NCBI GenBank assembly: GCA_028290465.1
Contig: JAQGJU010000153.1
Span: 1 to 36,594 of the forward strand
Reading direction: 5' to 3'
DNA length: 36,594 nucleotides
From: Xanthobacteraceae bacterium
GTDB lineage: Bacteria; Pseudomonadota; Alphaproteobacteria; Rhizobiales; Xanthobacteraceae
Position 1 is the first letter of the stretch. Every line of letters begins with the position of its first letter. The notes beneath the pieces were generated by a model, which ran no database searches, was not told where the DNA came from, and saw only the letters and a program-made list of their open reading frames with translations. Below are positions 29,795-36,594 of this stretch, piece after piece. Made by a program: the position numbers and the translations under genes.

Positions 29795-30496
29795 TCAGGC
29801 GGTGATGCGGGATTCGTCTTCCAGCGGCTCGCGCAGCACGTAACCACGGCCCCACACGGTCTCGATGTAGTTCTTACCCGAGGAGGCGTTGGCGAGCTTC
29901 TTGCGCAGCTTGCAGATGAAGACGTCGATGATCTTGAGTTCGGGCTCATCCATGCCGCCATAGAGATGATTGAGGAACATCTCCTTGGTGAGGGTGGTGC
30001 CCTTGCGGAGCGAAAGCAGCTCCAGCATCTGGTATTCTTTGCCGGTCAGGTGCACGCGCTGGCCGTTGACCTCGACGGTCTTGGTGTCGAGATTGACCAC
30101 CAGATCGCCGGTCTGGATGACCGACTGGGCGTGACCCTTGGAACGGCGCACAATCGCGTGGATGCGCGCGACCAGCTCGTCCTTATGGAATGGCTTGGTC
30201 AGGTAGTCGTCGGCCCCGAAGCCGAGACCCTTGACCTTGTCCTCGGTGCCGGCAAGGCCCGAGAGGATCAGGATCGGCGTCTTGACCTTCGAGACGCGCA
30301 GCGAACGCAGCACCTCGAAGCCCGACATGTCCGGAAGGTTTAGATCCAGCAGGATGATGTCGTAGTCGTACAACTTCCCGAGATCGACGCCCTCTTCTCC
30401 GAGGTCCGTCGTATACACGTTGAAGCTCTCAGATTTGAGCATCAACTCGATCGACTGCGCTGTTGCGCTGTCGTCTTCGATAAGCAAAACGCGCAT
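29795..30496 (-). CDS. ctrA: Cell-cycle master regulator CtrA
   Basis: 233 aa, full length. A receiver domain at 1-120 (phospho-Asp51 in [19 protein letters not shown]; Lys in TKPFHKDEL) and an OmpR-type winged-helix domain at about 128-225 ([16 protein letters not shown]... [19 protein letters not shown]... [11 protein letters not shown]). It receives phosphate through ChpT (encoded at 18957) and controls flagellar, chemotaxis, division and envelope genes by binding TTAA-N7-TTAA. The C-terminus ends ESRITA rather than in two Ala as in Caulobacter, where that end is the ClpXP degradation signal. Divergent from fliI across a TTAA- and GANTC-rich region. Confidence 0.97.
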   Translation of the reverse strand: MRVLLIEDDSATAQSIELMLKSESFNVYTTDLGEEGVDLGKLYDYDIILLDLNLPDMSGFEVLRSLRVSKVKTPILILSGLAGTEDKVKGLGFGADDYLTKPFHKDELVARIHAIVRRSKGHAQSVIQTGDLVVNLDTKTVEVNGQRVHLTGKEYQMLELLSLRKGTTLTKEMFLNHLYGGMDEPELKIIDVFICKLRKKLANASSGKNYIETVWGRGYVLREPLEDESRITA

Positions 30497-30534
30497 GCCA
30501 ATCCCCTTCCTCGCCGCTTCGGGCTTAAGGTCGG

Positions 30535-30878
30535 CACGCCGGCGCGGCGGCCCTCGATTACGCCTCGGAACGAACTGATTCGGGACATTAACTAAGCATG
30601 GTTAACAAACACTGATTCCCGGAAGCAAGCATTCCCTGGGCAATTTTTGTCGAATCGCCCTAAGATGTTGGTCGGGAGTGGTTATTCACCCAGCCGTTAG
30701 TTCATGTACCGCTTTAAGAGACGCCGGTAAGCGACTCTCCAGACTCGACCCTCCGTTCTGGCGTGGGCCGCGCCTGCCTTAATTCCAAGGACAGTGACGC
30801 AATGATTAACGATGCGGGTAAACACGAAGTTAAAATCGGCCCGCTTAACGTTTACCAAGTCGGCTTGGAAAGAGAATC
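30535..30878. promoter_or_regulatory. Shared ctrA/fliI control region dense in CtrA half-sites and CcrM sites
   Basis: Eight TTAA occur in about 315 bp: 30535, 30588, 30602, 30714, 30779, 30806, 30830 and 30845. The pair at 30588 and 30602 reads on the minus strand as TTAACCAT followed by TTAA after 10 nt. Six GANTC sites (CcrM methylation motif) lie at 30577, 30614, 30652, 30733, 30742 and 30874. Both are well above what the local base composition would give by chance. In Caulobacter, CtrA binding and CcrM methylation both act on the ctrA promoter. Confidence 0.65.
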
Positions 30879-30881
30879 TCA

Positions 30882-32207
30882 ATGAAAGCGTTGGCGGCGC
30901 AGATCGGGGAACTCGACGGCGCGGAAATCTACGGACGCGTGGTCGGCGTGCGCGGCCTGATGGTCGAGGTCGCCGGACCGCTGCATGCGATGTCGGTCGG
31001 CTCGCGGGTCATCATCGAGTCCGGCACGGAGACCAATATTCCGTGCGAAGTGGTGGGATTTTCCGGCAATCATGCGCTGCTGATGCCGTTCGGGGCGCTG
31101 GAAGGCGTGCGGCGCGGTTGCCGTGCCATCGTAACCGGCATCGCGCCCGGGGTGCGGCCCTCGAATGCCTGGCTCGGCCGGGTGCTGAACGCGATGGGCG
31201 AGCCGATCGACGGCAAGGGGCCGTTGCCGGCCGGGCCGGAGCCTTATTCGTATCGCAATTCGCCGCCGCCGGCGCATTCGCGTAAACGGGTCGGCGCGCC
31301 GCTCGATCTCGGCGTGCGGGCCCTCAATACCTTTCTGACCTGCTGCCGTGGCCAGCGCATGGGCATTTTCGCCGGCTCGGGCGTCGGCAAGTCGGTATTG
31401 CTGTCGATGCTGGCCCGCAACGCGAATTCCGACGTGGCGGTGATCGGCCTGATTGGCGAACGCGGCCGTGAGGTGCAGGAGTTTCTGCAGGACGATCTGG
31501 GCGAGGAAGGTCTGGCGCGTTCGGTGGTCGTGATCGCGACCTCGGACGAACCGGCCCTGATGCGCCGGCAGGCGGCCTATCTCATGATGGCGATCGCCGA
31601 ATTCTTCCGCGACGCGGAAAAAGACGTGTTGGTGATGATGGATTCGGTTACCCGCTTTGCGATGGCGCAGCGCGAGATCGGATTGTCGGCCGGCGAGCCG
31701 CCGACCGCCAAGGGCTATACGCCGACGGTGTTCACCGAATTGCCGAAGCTGCTGGAGCGCGCCGGGCCGGGCGCCGGCGAAGGCACCATCACGGGCATCT
31801 TTACCGTGCTGGTCGACGGCGACGACCACAACGAGCCGATCGCCGACGCGGTACGCTCCATTCTGGACGGCCATATCGTGATGGAGCGTAGCATCGCCGA
31901 GCGCGGCCGTTACCCGGCCATTAACGTGCTTAAATCGGTCTCGCGCACCATGCCGCGGGCGGCGGCGCCCGATCATCTGCCAGCCATTTATAAAGCGCGG
32001 CAGAACATGGCGACCTATGCGGATATGGAAGAACTGATCCGATTGGGCGCCTATCGGCCCGGAACCAGCCCGGAAGTCGACGCCGCGATCGCTTTGCACA
32101 AGCCTTTTGAGCGTTTTCTCTCTCAACGTAAGGAAGAAGCAACCAGTATCGACGAAGGATACCAACGCCTTGAGCGCATCCTCAACGGCACGGACACCGA
32201 AAACTAA
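30882..32207 (+). CDS. fliI: Flagellar type III export ATPase FliI
   Basis: 441 aa. An N-terminal domain (about 1-95), then the F1-beta-like ATPase core with Walker A GSGVGKS (Lys170), the [10 protein letters not shown] block (about 195-204), Walker [13 protein letters not shown] (about 248-259) and [13 protein letters not shown] (about 272-284) typical of type III secretion ATPases. It drives export of flagellar subunits at the cytoplasmic base. The ATG follows AAAGAGA. A GANTC site ends 4 nt before the ATG. 96 nt before fliJ; divergent from ctrA. Confidence 0.96.
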   Translation: MKALAAQIGELDGAEIYGRVVGVRGLMVEVAGPLHAMSVGSRVIIESGTETNIPCEVVGFSGNHALLMPFGALEGVRRGCRAIVTGIAPGVRPSNAWLGRVLNAMGEPIDGKGPLPAGPEPYSYRNSPPPAHSRKRVGAPLDLGVRALNTFLTCCRGQRMGIFAGSGVGKSVLLSMLARNANSDVAVIGLIGERGREVQEFLQDDLGEEGLARSVVVIATSDEPALMRRQAAYLMMAIAEFFRDAEKDVLVMMDSVTRFAMAQREIGLSAGEPPTAKGYTPTVFTELPKLLERAGPGAGEGTITGIFTVLVDGDDHNEPIADAVRSILDGHIVMERSIAERGRYPAINVLKSVSRTMPRAAAPDHLPAIYKARQNMATYADMEELIRLGAYRPGTSPEVDAAIALHKPFERFLSQRKEEATSIDEGYQRLERILNGTDTEN

Positions 32208-32303
32208 CGATGTCGTGCCAGGTTGAGGATCGTTCCGCGGCCGCCAAGTCTCCGTACGAGGCGCGGTGGCCCTGTATTCGGGGCTTCTGGGGAGTATGAG
32301 TCG

Positions 32304-32720
32304 ATGAAGTCGCGCGATACCTTGATCCGTTTGAAGAAGTTCCAGGTCGATGACATGCGCCGCAAGGTGGCGCAGATCGAAGGCATGATCGCCGAGTTCG
32401 ATCGTATGGGGACCGACCTCGAGCGCGAAATCCGTACTGAGCAGGAGCGCGCCGGTATTAGCGATCCGGCGCATTACGCCTATCCGACCTATGCCAAGGC
32501 CGCGATTCAGCGGCGCGAGAATCTCAAGCGTTCGGCTGACGAGTTGAAAGTGCAGCTTGACGCCGCCAAGGACGCGCTGACCGAGGCGTTCGAAGAACTC
32601 AAGAAGGTCGAACTGCTCGACGAGCGCGACCAGAGCCGCGAACGCGCCGAAGAGGCCGCCCGCGAGCAGGCCGAACTCGACGCCATCGCGCTGGGGCGTT
32701 CGCGCACCGCGACGGGCTGA
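32304..32720 (+). CDS. fliJ: Flagellar export chaperone/stalk protein FliJ
   Basis: 138 aa, almost entirely helical with an antiparallel coiled-coil pattern: SRDTLIRLKKFQVDDMRRKV (2-21), AQIEGMIAEFDRM, then EELKKVELLDERDQSRERAE near the end, matching FliJ in position and length. FliJ links the FliI ring to the export gate FlhA. The ATG 32304 has GGGGAG upstream; the frame is open upstream but lacks a better start. It directly follows fliI, which supports the call although FliJ is poorly conserved. Confidence 0.87.
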   Translation: MKSRDTLIRLKKFQVDDMRRKVAQIEGMIAEFDRMGTDLEREIRTEQERAGISDPAHYAYPTYAKAAIQRRENLKRSADELKVQLDAAKDALTEAFEELKKVELLDERDQSRERAEEAAREQAELDAIALGRSRTATG

Positions 32721-32937
32721 GAGCCCGTCCGTTCATATCGCGCTTCGCGGCTTGGCCAGACGGCCTGGCCCATCCGTGCCCGGCGCACTTGCGAGCCGCA
32801 ACATTCGATCATCCCGCCTGTCTCCATCATCACCATGACGAGGTTGTGAGTCCGCGCCCAACGGCGTGTGGTACTCCACTCTCGACCTGAGGGATTCTGA
32901 GGGCGATAATCGCCGCCGGAACGGGTAGGGACGCACC

Positions 32938-33489
32938 TTGAGCATTTTGACGCCGCCGGAATTGGTCTGGCTGATGGCCGCGACCGCCAAAGGCGATCAG
33001 GCGGCGTTTGAGCGACTGTATGCGGCTACCCGCGCGAAACTCTTCGGGGTCGTGCTGCGTATCTTGCGGCGAAACGATCTCGCCGAGGAAGTGATGCAGG
33101 AGGCGTACCTCAAGGTATGGCGCAATGCCGGTGGGTTCGACCCGGCCGTGTCGTCGCCGATCACCTGGATGGTCGCCATCGCGCGCAACCTTGCCATCGA
33201 TCATGTGCGCCGCAAGTCCGAGACCTCGATCGAGGACGAGCCGAAGGCGATGGAGGTTGCGGGCGACAATCCCGACCCGCTGGCTGGCCAGGAACTCACC
33301 GAAGAATTGAAGCGCCTGCTCGGCTGCGTCGGCAAGCTGGAGCCGGAGCGCCAGCGCCTGGTGCTGCTCGCCTATTATGACGGCTGGAGCCGCGAGCAAT
33401 TGGCGGTCAAGATCGACAAGCCGATCAACACCGTGAAGACATGGCTGCGCCGTAGCCTGATCGAAATCCGGGAGTGCCTCGGATCATGA
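32938..33489 (+). CDS. ECF RNA polymerase sigma factor (SigK-like)
   Basis: 183 aa with sigma regions 2 and 4 only. Region 2 (about 20-95): AAFERLYAATRAKLFGVVLR, NDLAEEVMQEAYLKVWRN and SPITWMVAIARNLAIDHVRRK. Region 4 (about 125-178): LGCVGKLEPERQRLVLLAYY and WSREQLAVKIDKPINTVKTW LRRS. It directs RNA polymerase to a small regulon. The start is TTG 32938 with TAGGGA upstream. The stop overlaps the start of the anti-sigma gene by 4 nt (ATGA). In RskA-type systems the sigma factor is held inactive at the membrane until the anti-sigma is cut. The inducing signal is unknown. Confidence 0.93.
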   Translation: MSILTPPELVWLMAATAKGDQAAFERLYAATRAKLFGVVLRILRRNDLAEEVMQEAYLKVWRNAGGFDPAVSSPITWMVAIARNLAIDHVRRKSETSIEDEPKAMEVAGDNPDPLAGQELTEELKRLLGCVGKLEPERQRLVLLAYYDGWSREQLAVKIDKPINTVKTWLRRSLIEIRECLGS

Positions 33490-34325
33490 TCGAAGACGAA
33501 GACCAGGAAGCGCTCGCCGCCGAATACGTCCTCGGCACGCTCGATGCCGACGAGCGCGCGCAGGCCGCTGCGCTGCGCATCGCGGATCCGAACTTTGCCC
33601 GCATGATCGACGCATGGGAGCGCCGGCTCGGCGAGCTCAACACCATGGTGGTGCCGGTCGAGCCGCCGCCGCAGGTCTGGAATCAGATCATCGGGCAGGT
33701 GGCGGGCGAAGCCCCGACCGGCGACTTCCGGCTGCCGGATCCGACGCCGCCGCCGGTGTCGCGTCCGAGTGGCGAGGTGGTCGACTTCGCCAGCGCGCGG
33801 CGTTGGCGCGCCGCGTCGATCCTGACCGGCGCGATCGCGGCGTCGCTCGCCGCTTTCGTGGTCGTGCAGCAGTTCCGGCCGGATGTGCTGCCGGCGAAGC
33901 TGCGCCCGCCGGTGCAGGTCGTCGAAGTGCCGGCCAAGGCTATCGACAAGAGCGGCGATCGCTTCGTGGCGGTGCTGCAGAAGGACGCGGCATCGCCGGC
34001 GTTCCTGCTCACGGTCGACGTCGCGACCCGGACCATGACGGCGCGTCGCGTCGGCGCCGAACCGTTGAGTGGGCAGAGCTACGAACTGTGGCTGGTGTCC
34101 GACAAATTCGACAAGCCGCGCTCGCTCGGCGTGATCGGGGCGGGTGAATTCGACCGTACGCCCGCGCTCGCCAGCTACGATCCGGACACCATCAACCAGG
34201 CGACCTATGCGGTGACGCTGGAGCCCCAGGGCGGTTCGCCGACCGGGGAGGCGACCGGCCCGATCCTGTGGACCGGCAAGCTGATCGAGGCCGAACCGCC
34301 GGCGGAGCCTGCCACGAAGCCTTGA
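33486..34325 (+). CDS. RskA-type membrane anti-sigma factor
   Basis: 279 aa. A cytoplasmic N-terminal sigma-binding part (about 1-75; EALAAEYVLGTLDADERAQA, NFARMIDAWERRLGELN), a Pro-rich linker, one membrane helix (about 112-132, ASILTGAIAASLAAFVVVQQ) and a periplasmic RskA domain (about 150-265) with FLLTVDVATRTMTARRV and SYELWLVSDKFDKPRSLGVI. No zinc-binding HxxxCxxC motif is present, as usual for RskA types. It holds the sigma factor encoded just upstream (overlapping by 4 nt) at the membrane and releases it on proteolysis. Confidence 0.92.
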   Translation: MIEDEDQEALAAEYVLGTLDADERAQAAALRIADPNFARMIDAWERRLGELNTMVVPVEPPPQVWNQIIGQVAGEAPTGDFRLPDPTPPPVSRPSGEVVDFASARRWRAASILTGAIAASLAAFVVVQQFRPDVLPAKLRPPVQVVEVPAKAIDKSGDRFVAVLQKDAASPAFLLTVDVATRTMTARRVGAEPLSGQSYELWLVSDKFDKPRSLGVIGAGEFDRTPALASYDPDTINQATYAVTLEPQGGSPTGEATGPILWTGKLIEAEPPAEPATKP

Positions 34326-34348
34326 GCCGAGAATTCAACGCTCGATCC

Positions 34349-34494
34349 GTCACCCTGAGGTGTGAGCGAAGCGAACCTCGAAGGGTCGACGGCCCGGGTA
34401 TGTTGCGTCAGGGCGTGCACGCTTCGAGGCCCGGCTTAGTCTATCATCGGGCCGGCCAAAGGCCGGACCCGTTGGCCGGGCACCTCAGGGTGAC
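34349..34494. repeat. Nested palindromic dispersed repeat, family A (second complete copy)
   Basis: Outer arms GTCACCCTGAGGTG (34349-34362) and CACCTCAGGGTGAC (34481-34494) are perfect 14-bp inverted repeats. The inner ACCTCGAAGGG and GCTTCGAGGC parts match copy 1 at 20-126, and a GC-rich hairpin (GGCCGGCC... GGCCGG) fills the right half. It fills most of the gap between the anti-sigma gene and the gntR terminator. Confidence 0.85.
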
Positions 34495-34526
34495 GGTTGA
34501 AATCATGCCATCCTCCATCACTCGCC

Positions 34527-34553
34527 AAAAAAAAGCGCGCCCGAACGCGTGCT
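34527..34553 (-). terminator. Probable terminator of the GntR regulator gene
   Basis: Minus strand: AGCACGC (34553-34547), loop, GCGCGCT (34540-34534), one mismatch, followed by eight T (34534-34527). It lies about 78 nt beyond the gntR stop at 34631. Confidence 0.65.
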
Positions 34554-34630
34554 TAGGTTTCTTGGAGACATGAAGAATACGATCGACCGCCGACGACGAA
34601 GACGGTTCGCGCTAGGACTCAAGCACCCAG

Positions 34631-35365
34631 CTACTTCGGGTCCTCGGACCAGGCAAAAAATCCATCCTGCACGCCCAAGATATGATCTTTCATCGTACGA
34701 AAAGCAGCGCCGGCATCTTGACGCTCGATGGCCGCGATGATGTCGCGATGCTGTCGCTTGGAGATTGAATAATACGGCTCCACCATGCGGTCCTTCTTGT
34801 AGGAAGCCCAGGTTGGCGCGCGTCTCAAACTGTTAAGCTGTTGGATCAGCTCGATCAGAATTGGGTTCTGGGTCGCCTCCGCGATCGCCAGGTGAAATTG
34901 GTGATCCCACAGATTGTACGCTTCCGGCTGCTTCGTCGTCTCGCGTCTCTCCGCGCACAGCTTCATACGAGCAACATCGGACGGCCGCGCTGCCACCGCC
35001 GCGCTTGCGGCGATGGCCGGCTCGAGCGTGAGACGCCCGTCGAGCAGTTCTTTCGGCGAGACGGTCGCGAGATTCAGAAATGAATTCGTTGGTCCCTTGG
35101 AGGAGCGCCGCCCGATAAAGGTCCCTTGACCGACGTGCCGCCAGATCTGGCCTTCCGCTTCCAGCACCTCAAGCGCCTTGCGCAACGTCGATCGGCCGAC
35201 GTGAAGTTCCGCGGCAAGTTCGCGCTCCGGCGGCAAGCGACTCTCGTTTCCAAAGCGGCCGCCTTCGATCATGCCGCGCATTTGCCGCAGCGCAAGGTCA
35301 GCAGAGCCGCCGCCCGAAGGCAGACCAATCCTCGCGATTGGTTTGCCAGAAGGTCGATTATGCAC
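34631..35365 (-). CDS. GntR-family transcriptional regulator, FadR/FCD subfamily
   Basis: 244 aa. N-terminal winged helix (about 22-92) with LPPERELAAELHVGRSTLRKALEVL and the wing VGQGTFI. C-terminal FCD ligand domain (about 107-225): LTLEPAIAASAAVAARPSDV, DHQFHLAIAE (the Asp and His of the metal site), KRQHRDIIAAIERQDA and MKDHI with further His. FCD regulators bind small organic acids and usually repress the divergent catabolic genes. The start is GTG 35365, supported by GGGAG 7 nt upstream. Divergent from the propeller and SDR genes, which are its likely targets. Confidence 0.92.
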   Translation of the reverse strand: MHNRPSGKPIARIGLPSGGGSADLALRQMRGMIEGGRFGNESRLPPERELAAELHVGRSTLRKALEVLEAEGQIWRHVGQGTFIGRRSSKGPTNSFLNLATVSPKELLDGRLTLEPAIAASAAVAARPSDVARMKLCAERRETTKQPEAYNLWDHQFHLAIAEATQNPILIELIQQLNSLRRAPTWASYKKDRMVEPYYSISKRQHRDIIAAIERQDAGAAFRTMKDHILGVQDGFFAWSEDPK

Positions 35366-35430
35366 GATTTTACTCCCAAAAAAATTGACCTACCGGATCG
35401 ATTGGTTTACTCGTCGCCATAACGATCGCA

Positions 35431-36438
35431 ATGTTGCGCAAACAGACGGTCAAAACAACAGGGTGGAAGACGGTGACACCAAGATTATACATCGGCACGG
35501 GCGGATTTTCGGTCTGGTACAGCAACGACCTCGGTCAGACGTTCGACCGGCTATGGGGCTCCACCGGCCTGTACAGCGAGACGCGTATCTGGGCGCTGAA
35601 CTGGCATCCCGACAAGCCGGGCGAAGTGCTGGTCGGCACCGACAGCGGCATTCACCGGCTCGATGTCGCTTCCCATAAGTTTCAGCATGTGCCGTCCCCG
35701 ATGGACGCCATGCAGGTTTGGTCGATCGCGCGCAGCCCGAGCAACTCGGATCTTATTCTGGCCGGCACGCGCCCTGGCGCAGTGTTTCGTTCGACCGATG
35801 CCGGAAAATCCTGGAAGAAGATCGATGCCGGGATTCCCGAAACCTGTCTTTATGTGACCTATCCCCGGGTCACGAAAATCCTGTTCGATCCCAAAGACAA
35901 CAATCTGGTCTGGTTGAGCCTTGAAGTCGGGGGCGTGTACCGCAGCGAAGACGCCGGCGAGACCTGGAAGATGGCATCCGCCGGCCTGATCTCCGATGAC
36001 GTTCATGATGTCGGCGTGATGCACAACGGTGGCCGCGTTCTGTTCGCCACGACGAATGAAGGCCTCAATATCAGCCACGACAACGGCGACAGCTGGAAGC
36101 AACAGCCGTTCGCATCCAAAAAGCCGTACACCAGGACGGTCACGCCGCGCGCCGACGACGTCGGGGTCGCCTTCGTAGCAAACGGTGACGGCCCACCTGG
36201 ATCCTGGGGGCGCCTGTTGCGGACCCGCGACTACGGCAAGCACTGGGAGAACGCCGGATTGCCCGGCGATCTGCAAAGCTCCGCGTGGCTGGTCGCGACC
36301 AACCGCGCCAATCCCGACCTTCTCTTCGCTTCCAGCGCGCTCGGACAATATTTTCGCAGCGATGACGGCGGCGAGAGTTGGGAAGCGCTGCCGCGCCGCC
36401 TGACGGAAACCCGCGCGCTGGCGTGGATCCCTGTGTAA
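35431..36438 (+). CDS. BNR/sialidase-type beta-propeller protein
   Basis: 335 aa. Six Asp-box (S/T-x-D-x-G-x-x-W) repeats are visible: YSNDLGQTF, RSTDAGKSWKK, RSEDAGETWKM, ISHDNGDSWKQ, RTRDYGKHWEN and RSDDGGESWEA, spaced about 45-65 residues, giving a propeller of about six or seven blades (LYIGTGGF near the start closes it). No signal peptide is seen, so it is probably cytoplasmic. Asp-box propellers include glycosidases and non-enzymatic sensors; the catalytic residues of sialidases are not evident. The start may be ATG 35431 or GTG 35473. It lies in a likely catabolic operon with the SDR gene 25 nt downstream. Confidence 0.87.
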   Translation: MLRKQTVKTTGWKTVTPRLYIGTGGFSVWYSNDLGQTFDRLWGSTGLYSETRIWALNWHPDKPGEVLVGTDSGIHRLDVASHKFQHVPSPMDAMQVWSIARSPSNSDLILAGTRPGAVFRSTDAGKSWKKIDAGIPETCLYVTYPRVTKILFDPKDNNLVWLSLEVGGVYRSEDAGETWKMASAGLISDDVHDVGVMHNGGRVLFATTNEGLNISHDNGDSWKQQPFASKKPYTRTVTPRADDVGVAFVANGDGPPGSWGRLLRTRDYGKHWENAGLPGDLQSSAWLVATNRANPDLLFASSALGQYFRSDDGGESWEALPRRLTETRALAWIPV

Positions 36439-36463
36439 TCAAATTTGGTAGTGGAGAATTTTA

Positions 36464-36594
36464 ATGGATCTCGGAATTGCGGGACGGCGCGCAATCATTT
36501 GCGCGTCGAGCAAGGGGCTCGGTCGGGGATGCGCGGAAGCGCTCGCCCGTGAAGGCGTCGACGTCGTCATCAATGGCCGCAACGAAGCCGAAGT
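36464..36594 (+). CDS. Short-chain dehydrogenase/reductase (partial, cut by window end)
   Basis: Only the first 43 codons are present. The start MDLGIAGRRAIICASSKGLG fits an SDR Rossmann fold: the Gly-rich turn reads ASSKGLGRG instead of the usual TGxxxGxG, followed by CAEALAREGVDVVINGRN with the strand that selects NADP(H) by its Asn-Gly-Arg end. GGAG precedes ATG 36464. It lies 25 nt after the propeller gene and is probably in the same operon under the GntR regulator. Confidence 0.88.
   Translation, partial: MDLGIAGRRAIICASSKGLGRGCAEALAREGVDVVINGRNEAE

Noticed and set aside
30879-32474. 531-codon open frame on the minus strand opposite fliI
   Set aside because: Shadow of fliI; it has no ribosome site and crosses two unrelated gene ends.
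32918-32940. EcfG promoter before the ECF sigma gene
   Set aside because: GGAAC is present at 32918 but nothing like CGTT follows at 16-17 nt, and it would be too close to the start codon.
35390-35420. GntR operator between the divergent genes
   Set aside because: The only weak inverted pattern (ACC-N9-GGT at about 35392) is too short to separate from chance.
1-36594. CRISPR array, insertion sequence, prophage or toxin-antitoxin module
   Set aside because: No regularly spaced repeats, transposase, integrase or toxin pattern was found. The repeats seen are dispersed palindromes.

Overview
The window looks like chromosomal DNA of a GC-rich alphaproteobacterium of the order Hyphomicrobiales (Rhizobiales), close to the Bradyrhizobiaceae/Xanthobacteraceae. 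The main reasons are the CtrA and ChpT cell-cycle regulators, the EipA envelope protein, DUF971/DUF2171/DUF2927 family proteins, GGAAC-N16-CGTT general-stress promoters, and several families of short palindromic dispersed repeats of the kind seen in Bradyrhizobium-like genomes. The species cannot be named from the sequence alone.

Region 1 (1-10.9 kb) holds mostly small envelope and stress genes, each in its own short unit: a DUF2927 protein, a DUF971 protein, two L,D-transpeptidases, a ribbon-helix-helix protein, a SemiSWEET transporter, a YidB-like protein, a DUF2171 protein, a TIM-barrel sugar isomerase, a lipoprotein, a cupin, a PepSY-like secreted protein with a glycine-zipper stress protein, a Cys-containing protein of unknown function and a Cys-rich secreted protein. 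Two genes (the second L,D-transpeptidase and the DUF2171 gene) have exact EcfG-type promoters, and the PepSY/glycine-zipper pair has a one-mismatch version, so part of this region probably belongs to the general stress regulon.

Region 2 (11-15 kb) holds a Bug-type solute-binding protein with an FMN-dependent 2-hydroxy-acid dehydrogenase, a frameshifted DUF3307 membrane gene lying between two repeats, an AT-richer orphan gene, and tRNA-Val(CAC) with a strong promoter.

Region 3 (15-34 kb) is the functional core: a membrane-anchored coiled-coil protein with a CtrA-like box, eipA, a YHS-domain protein, cysQ, chpT, a chemotaxis operon (cheA with tandem CheW-like domains and a fused receiver, then cheW, cheY, cheB, cheR), opgG/D-opgH for periplasmic glucans, ctrA divergent from fliI-fliJ, and an ECF sigma/RskA-type anti-sigma pair. 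ChpT passes phosphate to CtrA in the known CckA-ChpT-CtrA relay, and CtrA commonly controls flagellar, chemotaxis and envelope genes, so cell-cycle control, motility and envelope functions sit together here. The ctrA-fliI intergenic region is unusually dense in TTAA (CtrA half-site) and GANTC (CcrM) motifs.

Region 4 (34.3-36.6 kb) is the start of a probable catabolic locus: a FadR-type GntR regulator divergent from a BNR-type beta-propeller protein and an SDR oxidoreductase cut by the window edge. No insertion sequence, prophage, CRISPR array or defence system was found. The mobile-like content is limited to short palindromic repeats, which in two places supply the stop codon of a neighbouring gene.
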